Source of the DNA: Phormidium tenue FACHB-886
Lineage (GTDB): Bacteria; Cyanobacteriota; Cyanobacteriia; Elainellales; Elainellaceae
Assembly (NCBI RefSeq): GCF_014764505.1
Contig: NZ_JACXWX010000003.1
Span: 124,001-188,000, forward strand
Reading direction: 5' to 3'
DNA: 64,000 nucleotides
Within the stretch, counting starts at the first letter, position 1. Every line of letters starts with the position of its first letter. A program made the position numbers and the translations under genes. This document shows, one piece after another, positions 29,071 through 37,955 of this stretch. The notes under the pieces were generated by a model. It saw only the letters and a program-made list of their open reading frames with translations, was not told the origin of the DNA and made no database searches.

Positions 29071-30258
29071 CTAGCGATCGACTGATCCCATGATGATATC
29101 GATGCTGCCCAGAATCGCGACGATATCTGCTACCTTAACGCCTTTAAGAATGTGCGGCAGAATTTGCAAATTGTTGAAATCTGCTGCCCGAATCTTAAAG
29201 CGCCATGGGAAGACATTATCATCACCAATCACATAAATGCCCAGCTCGCCTTTGCCTGATTCCACGCGGACGTAATGTTCGCCCTTAGGAATCTTAAAGG
29301 TAGGTGCGATCTTTTTGCTAATGAACTGGTAGTCCGGGTTTTTTGCCCAGTCTGACTTCGGACCTTCCGCCATCCGCTTCGCTTCCAGGTTTTCATACGG
29401 GCCTCCTGGTAAAGCTTTGAGCGCCTGCCGCAGAATCTTCACCGATTCGCGCATTTCCCGAATCCGCAGAATATAGCGAGCAAAGCAATCTCCAGCGGTT
29501 TCCCACTGAACTTCCCAATCAAAATCGTCGTAGCATTCGTAGTGATCGACCTTCCGCAGATCCCACTGAACGCCAGAGCCGCGCAGCATCGGACCTGATA
29601 GCCCCCAGTTGATTGCTTCTTCACGGCTGATAGTACCGATGCCCTCGATCCGACGACGGAAGATGGGGTTGTTGGTGATTAGCTTCTCGTATTCGTCTAC
29701 TTTGTCTATAAAGTAGTCGCAGAAATCTTCGCACTTATCCACCCAGCCATAGGGCAGATCAACCGCCACGCCGCCAACCCGCCAGTAGTTGTTGTTAACC
29801 ATCCGGTAGCCGGTTGCAGCTTCCCAGAGGTCATAAATCATTTCCCGCTCACGGAAGATGTAGAAGAACGGCGTTTGAGCGCCCACATCTGCCAAGAAGG
29901 GACCGAGCCACAGCAGGTGGTTAGCAATTCGATTTAGCTCCAGCATAATAACGCGGATGTAGCTGGCACGCTTGGGAACGGGCACACCTGCGAGCTTCTC
30001 GAACGCATTTACAGTAACAGCTTCATTAAACATCCCAGCTGCATAGTCCCAGCGGCTGGTGTAAGGGATGTACATGACCGGGGTACGGTTTTCGGCAATT
30101 TTTTCCATGCCCCGATGTAGATAGCCAATGACGGGTTCACAGTCCACCACGTCTTCGCCGTCGAGGGTGACAATTAGCCGCAAAACCCCGTGCATGGAGG
30201 GATGGTGCGGCCCCATGTTGAGCACCATCGGTTCGGTCTTAGTTTCGATCATTGACAT
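29071..30258 (-). CDS. ndhH: NAD(P)H-quinone oxidoreductase subunit H (NDH-1)
   Basis: A 395-residue protein, the family length. Hallmarks: [20 protein letters not shown] at the start, then [49 protein letters not shown], and the end [18 protein letters not shown]. It is the NuoD/49-kDa homologue of the hydrophilic arm of thylakoid NDH-1, used for respiration, cyclic electron flow and CO2 uptake. It stands alone on the minus strand, as usual in cyanobacteria. Confidence 0.98.
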   Translation of the reverse strand: MSMIETKTEPMVLNMGPHHPSMHGVLRLIVTLDGEDVVDCEPVIGYLHRGMEKIAENRTPVMYIPYTSRWDYAAGMFNEAVTVNAFEKLAGVPVPKRASYIRVIMLELNRIANHLLWLGPFLADVGAQTPFFYIFREREMIYDLWEAATGYRMVNNNYWRVGGVAVDLPYGWVDKCEDFCDYFIDKVDEYEKLITNNPIFRRRIEGIGTISREEAINWGLSGPMLRGSGVQWDLRKVDHYECYDDFDWEVQWETAGDCFARYILRIREMRESVKILRQALKALPGGPYENLEAKRMAEGPKSDWAKNPDYQFISKKIAPTFKIPKGEHYVRVESGKGELGIYVIGDDNVFPWRFKIRAADFNNLQILPHILKGVKVADIVAILGSIDIIMGSVDR

Positions 30259-30580
30259 AGATCAGCGTTCTCCCCGGTTCAAGTGATGTGCGATCGCACA
30301 GTGCCCACAACACAGTCTTCAAAATGGTTTTCCAAGGGTGATTCAAGGCTAGAACCCTTGAGTTTTGTAACATTCTCTAGAAATTATGATAGCGCGGCGA
30401 ACGCCAGTCAATTGGTCTTTGTGGCAATTGCCTTTGCAATCCAGATAGCTCCGATCGCCAGTTTCCGCATTCTGCCATTGTCAAAGGGCAATTGCGCTGC
30501 CCATTGCGGCAAAAGCCTATGGAAACCTAAAGAAAATATTAGGGTGGCGATCGGGGGTGAACACTACTTGGCTCGCGTCG
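30259..30580. other. Intergenic region upstream of ndhH
   Basis: Holds no supported gene. A small inverted repeat (CAAGGGT at 30333-30339, ACCCTTG at 30354-30360) lies about 75 bases ahead of ndhH and may be an operator or an RNA hairpin in its leader. Confidence 0.4.
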
Positions 30581-33187
30581 CTATTGGGTCTTTGCCTCCA
30601 AATTTTCCAAGCGGCTCCTGAGCTCCTGGTTGTCTTTTTTCAACTGCTCCAGCGTTTCCTGGAGCTGCTGGACTGCCTGATCAGAACCAGCAGCTTTTTG
30701 AACGCGCTGTACAGCTTCTTCAGCAATGCGACGAACTCGCCCATCTGCTGTTTGGTCAGCCAGCCCCTGCAGAATGGCGGCTGCTTTAAGGGTTTCCATC
30801 CGTCCGAGGGCAATGACGGTTGCCACCTGCGTTAAAAAGAAAGACTCGCGGGAGAGGTCTGCCAGCCAACTGAGAATCCGCTCTAGATTTGCGGCCGTTT
30901 GCCCCGTGGAAATAACCCCCAAGGCACGAATTGCTGCAAGCCGTAGTGCCTGCGGTGTGGCAGCCGTTGTGTATTGCAGGATTAGCTCCAGCGCTGCTTC
31001 TGAGGTCTTGAGGTGGCTGAGTCCCGTGATCGCTCCACTCCGCACGACTTCGTTCCAGCCCGATCGCTGCTGCAGCACAGCGTCAAATAGCGCGATCGCT
31101 TCAGCTTCTTGATCTTTGCCGTTGAGCTTCAAAGCAGCCGCTTCGCCCAATGCAGCGAGGGCAGCCGCTTCAGTGTAATAGCTCGCATCTCCTTGTTCTG
31201 CCACCGATCGAATTGCCTGGTAGCTCTCGGCGCTGTTGAACTGGGGCAGGGCTGAAATCACTGCTCGCCGAACTCTTGTATCTGGATCATGCAGTCCTTT
31301 GAGCAATAGCTCGATCGCTTGATCAAGCTTAATTGAGGCAAGCTGACCTGCTGCTTCGGCTCTTACTCCCCACAGAGCATCGTTTACAAGGGCTTGTGCC
31401 AATGCTTTGGCGGCTTCTAGTCCGCCTTTTTTTGCCAGAGCTTCGGCAGCGTAAATTCGAGCGATGGGGTCAGGATCGTGTTGAATCTGTGCTTTGAGTT
31501 CAGCGATCGGATAGTCTAACGAAACGGTTTTAAGGCTGTGGTTACCCACATCAAAACTAATAAAATCTGGCTTTTCAGCTAATGGAAAATAAAAAGTTTG
31601 CTCACGTTCGTGAATGCGAACTGTAAATGATTTGAGAACAGGATCATTTCCATTCCCAATATAGCCAAACCCAATGGGAATTTTTAGATCGAACAAGCCA
31701 CTGGTACTGCTGCGATCGCCCTCTTTGGCTTGCGTTTGTGTCACGGTCAGCTTGGCTAGGTGACTATCGCCATCCCAGCTATAGGCTACTTTATAGTCTG
31801 GATGTCCACCCCGAAAAACGTATTGATCGAACAAAAACTGCAGATTGCGCCCGGTAGTTTTTTCGATCGCCCTCAGCAAATCTACCGTTTCCACAGTCTT
31901 ATGTGCGTTCTCTTGTACAAAGGCTTGAATCGACTTGAAGAATAATTCATCGCCCAGCTCTGCCCGAATCATATGATAGACGCAGCCGCCCTTCTCATAA
32001 AGGTGACGATCGTACAGCTCGATTGCTTCTCGATAAATATGGGTGACAATAGGGCGGCGATAGCGGGTGCTGTCTTCAGCCAGATAGTTACGAATGACCC
32101 CAAGGCGATAGTAGGCGGCTTCAGCTGCGCCATGCTCGTGGTTAAACCACAGGACTTCTGAGTAGGTTGCCATTCCTTCTTTGATCCAAGCGTGTGACCA
32201 GTGCTTGATCACCACCAGATCGCCAAACCACTGGTGAGCCAGCTCGTGTGCCACCAGCGATTCAGAAGTGCGGTTGTCAAGTGCCGCTCGTTCATCCAGC
32301 AGGCAGCGATCGGTTAGCAGCGTCGTGGAGGTGTTTTCCATGCCGCCAAAGATGAAGTCTGCCACGCATACCTGCGCGTATTTTGGGTAGGGATAGGCAT
32401 AGCCAAACGTTTGGCTAAAAAACTCGATCATTTTGGGCGTTTTGCCCATAGTGCGCCGAGCCTCTGCCTCTCGACCTTTGTCAACATAGTAGGTGACGGG
32501 CTTGCCCTGCCAGGAATCTTGCAGCACGGCAAAATCACCGATTGCTAGCGTCATTAAATAGGTCGGGTGAACCTGCTGCTGAAACCAGTGATAAATTTTG
32601 TCGTTGCCCTCGGCTCTGGTTTCCACCAGTTCACCATTAGAGATCGCCAAGAAGTTTGCAGGAACCCGCACCTGAATTTCTGAAGTGGCAAGCTGCCCGG
32701 GGTAGTCAAAACAAGGAAACCAAAAGCGGGAATCCTCATCTTCACCCTGCGTCCACACCTGCTGTGGCTTATCTGGCTGATCCGCATCGGGTGCAATAAA
32801 ATAGATGCCGCGCTGGGGTTGCTCTGCTTGATAGGTGATGGCGATCGTAATTGGACTGGCGGCAGCCGTTGGCTGGCTGAGGCGCACCTGTAGCTGTTCA
32901 CCGTCATACTCAAAGGTTTGGGCTGCACCATCAATCTGCACTGACTCGATTTGCAAATTGACGGCATCTAGGGTGAGGCGATCGATACCACTCCGCACCG
33001 GATTAAGCCGAATTCGGCATGTTCCCCGATAGCTTTTACGCGGAATATCCAATGCTAAATCTAAGAAAATATGCTCAACTTGTCCGGGTCGATCGGGTGT
33101 GTAGTGGGGTTTTGCACCTGGCAGCTCAAAGGATCTTCGCCCGTTGTGGTCTGTGGCTAGGTAGGAGGTTAGAAAAAAGTTTGACAT
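30581..33187 (-). CDS. M1-family zinc aminopeptidase with C-terminal HEAT repeats
   Basis: 868 residues from the ATG at 33187. The N-terminal ~200 residues are the M1 beta-sandwich. The active site has GGMENTSTTLLT-type exopeptidase motif (here FIFGGMENTSTTLLTDR), then HELAHQWFGDLVVIKHWSHA and IKEGMATYSE, the HExxH-x18-E zinc ligands. From about residue 590 onward there are helical HEAT-like repeats (GVRAEAAGQLASI, DTRVRRAVISALPQF, LRLAAIRALGVI) and a final coiled coil (LQETLEQLKKDNQELRSRLE). Likely cytosolic peptide turnover. The HEAT tail replaces the ERAP1-like C-terminal domain seen in PepN. Confidence 0.92.
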   Translation of the reverse strand: MSNFFLTSYLATDHNGRRSFELPGAKPHYTPDRPGQVEHIFLDLALDIPRKSYRGTCRIRLNPVRSGIDRLTLDAVNLQIESVQIDGAAQTFEYDGEQLQVRLSQPTAAASPITIAITYQAEQPQRGIYFIAPDADQPDKPQQVWTQGEDEDSRFWFPCFDYPGQLATSEIQVRVPANFLAISNGELVETRAEGNDKIYHWFQQQVHPTYLMTLAIGDFAVLQDSWQGKPVTYYVDKGREAEARRTMGKTPKMIEFFSQTFGYAYPYPKYAQVCVADFIFGGMENTSTTLLTDRCLLDERAALDNRTSESLVAHELAHQWFGDLVVIKHWSHAWIKEGMATYSEVLWFNHEHGAAEAAYYRLGVIRNYLAEDSTRYRRPIVTHIYREAIELYDRHLYEKGGCVYHMIRAELGDELFFKSIQAFVQENAHKTVETVDLLRAIEKTTGRNLQFLFDQYVFRGGHPDYKVAYSWDGDSHLAKLTVTQTQAKEGDRSSTSGLFDLKIPIGFGYIGNGNDPVLKSFTVRIHEREQTFYFPLAEKPDFISFDVGNHSLKTVSLDYPIAELKAQIQHDPDPIARIYAAEALAKKGGLEAAKALAQALVNDALWGVRAEAAGQLASIKLDQAIELLLKGLHDPDTRVRRAVISALPQFNSAESYQAIRSVAEQGDASYYTEAAALAALGEAAALKLNGKDQEAEAIALFDAVLQQRSGWNEVVRSGAITGLSHLKTSEAALELILQYTTAATPQALRLAAIRALGVISTGQTAANLERILSWLADLSRESFFLTQVATVIALGRMETLKAAAILQGLADQTADGRVRRIAEEAVQRVQKAAGSDQAVQQLQETLEQLKKDNQELRSRLENLEAKTQ

Positions 33188-33334
33188 TCGATCGGTATCT
33201 GAGGGGTAGGTTGAACCGTTGACACTGCGGCTCTGGCAGCTTTTGGTCAAAGAGGATAATCCAACAGCAACAGGAATTTCTGATACGAGCCCCCGACTAC
33301 CAACAGCCTGCCAGAAACTCTTCTAGCAATAGGG

Positions 33335-33377
33335 AATTTTCCTTGGGGCGCGTTCTACGCTTCCTGAAGGAAAAATT
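33335..33377 (-). terminator. Hairpin terminator after the C39-like peptidase
   Basis: AATTTTCCTT at 33335-33344 pairs with AAGGAAAAATT at 33367-33377. On the minus strand it lies about 110 bases beyond the stop at 33485. Confidence 0.45.
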
Positions 33378-33484
33378 TTAGCTCTATAGGGACTTAAATG
33401 TTTCTAAACTATAGCGATTCTTGATCGCGTCAGGTACGGATTTTTTGCAAGGCTCTCTTGAGTTGAGCGTCTATGGGCTATGGG

Positions 33485-34636
33485 TTACTTTATGAGTGGA
33501 GCGGAGGCAGTGCCCTCGCCATCGCGTTTTTTAGAAATACCGATCGCCTTGGCAACCCCAATTGTTTCAGCAGCAGCGTAGTGAGAAATTAAACGATCGA
33601 GCCGGGGCGCATTCTCTAAAAACAATCCACTCAGCAAAAGTGCAGTTTTGCTGTCGAGTTTACTAGTTTCCGGAACACCCACTGCTTGCTGAAAGGCGCG
33701 TAGAGCTTTTTTTAGTGCGGCTGATGTAGCAGTGCTAGTTGGCAGATAGCCTAGTCGATGCAAATAATCTGCCGCTTTAGCGGGGGTGAGGCGATCGTCG
33801 CTGGGACGAAAGATTGGAACATACTGACTGCGCCAGTAGCGCTTAAGAAAGTCACTTTTGTTGACCTGGAAAATTTCACCAAAGGCAGGATCGGCAATGA
33901 TGATGGAAGTACTATCTATCCCTAGAAGGGCGATCGCATGTGGTGCTCTGCCTGTATCAGAGTAGAGCCAGGTCGCTAAAACGCCAGGACGGTTGATCTG
34001 CTGCATCTGGGTCCAGGTGGGTGAAAGCTCAATGCCATTCATACCAAACCCGTGTGCCGCGATAATCAGCTGTGGCATGGAAGTACCCAGCAAACTGGTT
34101 TTAGCCAGCCGCGCTACGCTTGACTCTGTTGCCTCAATGTTCCAAAGCCGCAGAACTGTTGCTAAGGCAGAGGGAGCACAGCTGCTGCTGGAAGTTTGCT
34201 GAAATACACCATTTGGACGCAAATTGTTCTCGAGTGAGGCGTAGATCGGTGCCAAAAAATGTGCTTCTGCAGTGGTAAAGCTACCTATCCCTACTAGCCC
34301 CAGCAGCAGCACTGCAATCACCTGCAGCCGCGCCGTATGCCAACTCACTATAAATCCAATTCCACAAAACCCCATCAAAATGACCCGCATCAGCGTCCAG
34401 GTAATTTGCATCCCTGAGACTCGCCACTCCAGAGGCAAAATCTGAATCTGTGGGACATACAGCGCTAGCAGCAGCAGCCCCATGTATAGCCCCAGCGCTA
34501 GCAGTGAAACAGAGGTCTTGCCCTTGAACAGGTTATTGGCAGTTGCGCCTCGGCGCAGCAGTACCCGTCCGAGCCGTACTCCTGCTGCAAAAGCTAGAGT
34601 GCCAAACAAGGCGCTGAGGAGAAGCTCTAGAAACAT
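33485..34636 (-). CDS. Membrane-anchored C39-like cysteine peptidase with peptidoglycan-binding domain
   Basis: A 383-residue protein. Residues 1-125 hold four or so membrane helices. Residues about 140-265 resemble a papain-like C39 peptidase: QQTSSSSCAPSALATVLRLW (oxyanion Gln and catalytic Cys), GRAPHAIALLGID (His) and IIIADPAFGEI (Asp). Residues about 280-345 look like a PG_binding_1 helical domain (YLHRLGYLPTSTATSAALKK, LRAFQQAVGVPE). There is no ABC transporter domain, unlike bacteriocin exporters. It probably cleaves or tailors a cell-envelope protein; the substrate is unknown. Confidence 0.8.
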   Translation of the reverse strand: MFLELLLSALFGTLAFAAGVRLGRVLLRRGATANNLFKGKTSVSLLALGLYMGLLLLALYVPQIQILPLEWRVSGMQITWTLMRVILMGFCGIGFIVSWHTARLQVIAVLLLGLVGIGSFTTAEAHFLAPIYASLENNLRPNGVFQQTSSSSCAPSALATVLRLWNIEATESSVARLAKTSLLGTSMPQLIIAAHGFGMNGIELSPTWTQMQQINRPGVLATWLYSDTGRAPHAIALLGIDSTSIIIADPAFGEIFQVNKSDFLKRYWRSQYVPIFRPSDDRLTPAKAADYLHRLGYLPTSTATSAALKKALRAFQQAVGVPETSKLDSKTALLLSGLFLENAPRLDRLISHYAAAETIGVAKAIGISKKRDGEGTASAPLIK

Positions 34637-35023
34637 GGTTCAATCAACTGGAGTAGTTAGAGCACGTAGAACAGGCAAGTTTGTGCAAACGACCGAAGCA
34701 CTAAGGGAGTGTTAATTTGCCCAGGATTTGCCCAGGCGAGTTGTGTTTTGCACGACACCTTACAAACACACCGTACCTCATGCTATTGCGAACCGCTACA
34801 GAAACGAGTCAGCAGGACTTATAGTGCTTCTTCATTCCATTAAGCCTCGATCCGTAACGTTGCTGAGTTGCAGCGCTGCAACCCCATGGTTTAAGCATGC
34901 GGATTCGATCTGTCCATCTGTAGTACCCGAAATCATCCAAGCCGAGCAAGCTGCAGCCCGAACTGTTAGAACTATGAAGAAGCAAACTGGCATCAGCTGC
35001 TAATCTATCTAATTTGCTCTACT
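34637..35023. other. Intergenic region between divergent genes
   Basis: 387 bases between divergent C39-like and Nudix genes. A plus-strand frame at 34728-35003 needs a TTG start with no ribosome site; its last third is protein-like but I do not accept it as a gene. Confidence 0.4.
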
Positions 35024-35518
35024 ATGCATGAACTAGGAAAAAGCTATAAAAAGCTAAAGAACGAACTGGCAGAAGCTTTTAGCAAACCGAAAAATTCATT
35101 CTCTAAAAAACTGAAATCTGCTGCAGTTCGCAAGCGCCTCAGAGGAACAGCGCTAATTGAGACCCCTCAAGGCATCTTGTTAGTGTCTAGCAATGGCGAT
35201 CGCTTTAGCCTACCGGGCGGTGGTGCAGAAAAACAAGAATCTGGTGAGCAGGCCGCCATTCGCGAACTTAAAGAAGAAACAGGATTAGAAGCACTTTCAA
35301 CCCAGTATTTGTTCAAGCATGTAGGCGGGCTGCGGATGCGTAGCTCTGGTTTAGCCAGAAATCATCATCAGGTTTTCTTAGTTGAAACAAAAGGCGTACC
35401 CTGTCCAAATCAGGAGATTAAAGCCATCCATTTCTACCAACCAGGAGATGATATAAATATCACAAATTCTGCTCGTGCAATAATTGAAAAATATTTAAAG
35501 ATGAAGAAAGAAGTGTAA
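35024..35518 (+). CDS. Nudix hydrolase
   Basis: A 164-residue protein. The Nudix box is complete: GGAEKQE, seven residues, REL KEE TGL, matching Gx5Ex7REUxEExGU, at about residues 65-88. The N-terminal 40 residues are basic and helical (KSYKKLKNELAEAFSKPKNS), an unusual extension. Nudix enzymes cleave nucleoside diphosphates linked to another group; the substrate is unknown. It has a lower GC content than its surroundings and stands alone on the plus strand. Confidence 0.9.
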   Translation: MHELGKSYKKLKNELAEAFSKPKNSFSKKLKSAAVRKRLRGTALIETPQGILLVSSNGDRFSLPGGGAEKQESGEQAAIRELKEETGLEALSTQYLFKHVGGLRMRSSGLARNHHQVFLVETKGVPCPNQEIKAIHFYQPGDDINITNSARAIIEKYLKMKKEV

Positions 35519-35684
35519 AAGCTTGCAAGCATTTTTGTAGCGGTAGTCTTGCATTGCTGAGTCCGAGATGCTTGAGCACGAGACACTTGAGGCTAAGACA
35601 CCTAAGGCTGAAACGCTTTCTTGCATAGCTTGATGTATTTGTTCGAGCAACTGTTGTTTAATTGCTTCTACTGCTTAGTTGCGT

Positions 35685-37322
35685 CTACCATAGCCCTCGC
35701 TTGCCGCTGGGATGGATCGTTGCCCAGTTTGTCCTTGCCATCGCTAGCTGCTCGTCCGATATCTTTGCACCTGTCAGGTCAGCCCCACAGAGGTTCGCAC
35801 CTCGCAAGTTGGCATTGCTGAGATAGGCATAGCTAAGGTCAGCACCCCGTAGATCAGCCCCTGCCAGATCAGCATGACTCAGATAGGCTCTGGCGAGATT
35901 GGCGTTGCGGAGCATTGCTTGGCTAAGGCTAGCGCGACCAAAATCAGCATTGCTGAGGTTTGCACCCTGGAAGTTGATCTTAAACAGCTTAGATTGGTGG
36001 AAGTTTGCGCCCGACAGATCGGTTTTTTGCAGCAGCAAGAGGCTTAGATCATGGCAGGTGAAGTCTCGCTTGCCTTTAGCATAAGAGGCCAACAAATCTG
36101 CTGCTGCAGGCTTGGCTACCAACGGTGCCGATCGCCCCGTTGAATTCGTTGAACTGGCGCTGGTTGCGTTTTGGATATTGGTAGCGGTTGGGGTGGGGGC
36201 ACTTTGCAAAATTGATCGTCTTGCTGGCGCGCCGGGCTGCAAACGCGTGGCATCCGAGCCGGGGCGGGTCACCTCCGATCGGGTAGCTCTTGCGCGAATT
36301 GCAGCGGCCATCCGAGCGCTGGGGGAAGATGACATAGAAGGAGCGGTATTTTCAGTGCGTTCGCCGCTATTGCGAATCCGGTTGTTTGACTGGCTCACCA
36401 TGCCGCGTGCCAAGCTATCTAAGTAAGGCTCTAGATCGAGCGCCCGCAGCACCTCGGTAGCGTTCTGATAGCGGTGACGAACAGAAACCTCCAGCATTTT
36501 CTTGAGGACTTCTGCAAAATGATCGCTGACATGTACCTGACTGCGCCAGAGAATTTCGCCTGTTGCGGGGTCATAGTCCATATCTTTGGGCGACCGGGCC
36601 GTGAGCAAATAGAGGCAGGTGACCCCCAATGCATAAATATCACTGGCATAGACCGGGCGCATTGCCATCTGTTCTGGCGGAGCATAGCCCGGTGTGCCGA
36701 TTGCATACTGCGTCAAGGCAGTTTGTTCTGAAGCGCTTGCCGTGGACGGACCAACCTGATCTTTCACGGCTCCAAAGTCGATCAGCACTAGCTTTTTGTC
36801 TTGCGATCGCCGAATCAGGTTAGCAGGCTTGATGTCGCGGTGGATGACCTGCTGGCTGTGGATATATTGCAGCATCGGCAGCACTTCGCTAAGAAACTGC
36901 TTAACTCCCGCTTCACTAAACGGGCCCGATCGCTTTACCTCTTGCTGCAGGGTGGAGCCACTGATGTATTCCTGAACTAGAAAAAATTCTTGATTCGCCT
37001 CAAAGTAGTCCAGCAGGCGGGGTACTTGTGGATGGTTGCCCACCTTGCCAAGCGTCTTGGCTTCTCGCTGGAACAAGTCACGCGCCATTTGCAGCACGGC
37101 AGAAGAACTGGCAGCAGGTCGGAGTTGCTTGATCACACAGTAGGGGCTGCCGGGTAACGACTCATCCTTCGAGAGGAAGGTGGCACCAAATCCGCCTTGC
37201 CCTAGTGCCTGCACAACGCGATAGCGATTGCGCAAGAGTAGATTTGCACCACAAGCTTGACAGAGGTCTGTATGGGTTGAATTTTCGGGATTCGTGCAGG
37301 CTGGATTTAAGCAGTAGCTCAT
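35685..37322 (-). CDS. Ser/Thr protein kinase with zinc-ribbon-like start and pentapeptide repeats (SpkB-like)
   Basis: 545 residues from the ATG at 37322. Residues 1-30 have paired cysteines (MSYCLNPACTNPEN and LCQACGANL). The kinase domain spans about 33-305: glycine loop LGQGGFGATF, catalytic IHRDIKPANLI, DFGAVKD and PGYAPPEQ. A Ser/Pro-rich linker follows. The last ~110 residues are pentapeptide repeats (DLAGADLRGADLSYAYL). This Cys-kinase-pentapeptide layout is that of Synechocystis SpkB, linked to oxidative stress. The kinase is soluble. The start at 37322 is used because the residues upstream lack protein character. Confidence 0.92.
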   Translation of the reverse strand: MSYCLNPACTNPENSTHTDLCQACGANLLLRNRYRVVQALGQGGFGATFLSKDESLPGSPYCVIKQLRPAASSSAVLQMARDLFQREAKTLGKVGNHPQVPRLLDYFEANQEFFLVQEYISGSTLQQEVKRSGPFSEAGVKQFLSEVLPMLQYIHSQQVIHRDIKPANLIRRSQDKKLVLIDFGAVKDQVGPSTASASEQTALTQYAIGTPGYAPPEQMAMRPVYASDIYALGVTCLYLLTARSPKDMDYDPATGEILWRSQVHVSDHFAEVLKKMLEVSVRHRYQNATEVLRALDLEPYLDSLARGMVSQSNNRIRNSGERTENTAPSMSSSPSARMAAAIRARATRSEVTRPGSDATRLQPGAPARRSILQSAPTPTATNIQNATSASSTNSTGRSAPLVAKPAAADLLASYAKGKRDFTCHDLSLLLLQKTDLSGANFHQSKLFKINFQGANLSNADFGRASLSQAMLRNANLARAYLSHADLAGADLRGADLSYAYLSNANLRGANLCGADLTGAKISDEQLAMARTNWATIHPSGKRGLW

Positions 37323-37436
37323 TGCGGCATCACTCGCTGGGTCAATCGATGGTGTCGCTGTGGTCGATTCCGCGCAAGCTGGAGTCTGACACCCTATTAG
37401 CAAGACCTTTATCACCAAGACTTACGCGAGCCCTTT

Positions 37437-37505
37437 ATAACAGGATTTGTTTTTACAAGATGGGCGAAGCCCCTCCGGTAAAGACAAACACGTAAGCCCT
37501 GTTAC
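37437..37505. repeat. Imperfect palindromic element
   Basis: The tip GGGC-GAA-GCCC (37462-37472) is flanked by imperfect arms reading TTTGTTTTTAC on the left and GTAAAGACAAAC on the right, closed by inverted TAACAGG / CCTGTTA. Its layout (GC tip with a 3-base loop, A/T shoulders, conserved ends) resembles the copy A-D family, but the sequence differs. Confidence 0.55.
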
Positions 37506-37875
37506 CTTCAATTATCTTTCCAACATCGCTGGGATGGAGCGCCATTCCTGCGGGAAATCTCTTGAAGAGTTGCTAAAGTTTGCTGTTATTTCCGTTAAAG
37601 CTAGATGAAAGCCCATGGATCTACGGGGACATCGAGGTAGTAATGCTACCTCAGTGCCCAACCTTCTATCCTGGTTGCAAAAAAAACCTTTCATCCTAAA
37701 GCCTCACCTGCTGTAAGTCTGCACCCGTTGTAACCCAATCGTTTGCAGCACCGGTGAGGGGTGAATGCCCCTTATCCAAATCTCCCTGCTCCCTGTTCTA
37801 AATCAGAGTGTGAGAGAAACGGTAAGCCTGCCGATACCGTTGCATCAAGCTGCATCAATCTATCCTTAAAAGGAA

Positions 37876-37910
37876 AGAGAACCGGTACGATAGCCATGCC
37901 GATTCTCTCA
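37876..37910 (-). terminator. Terminator after carB
   Basis: Inverted repeat of AGAGAACCGG with CCGATTCTCT (one mismatch), about 45 bases beyond the carB stop. On the minus strand the stem is followed by a T-rich tract (TTTCCTTTT). Confidence 0.7.
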
Positions 37911-37955
37911 CTATAGTCCAAGTTTTGGAAGGGACTGCAAGAAACCTTAAGGTTT

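Noticed and set aside
34728-35003. 91-codon plus-strand frame ahead of the Nudix gene
   Set aside because: TTG start without a ribosome site; only the last third looks protein-like.
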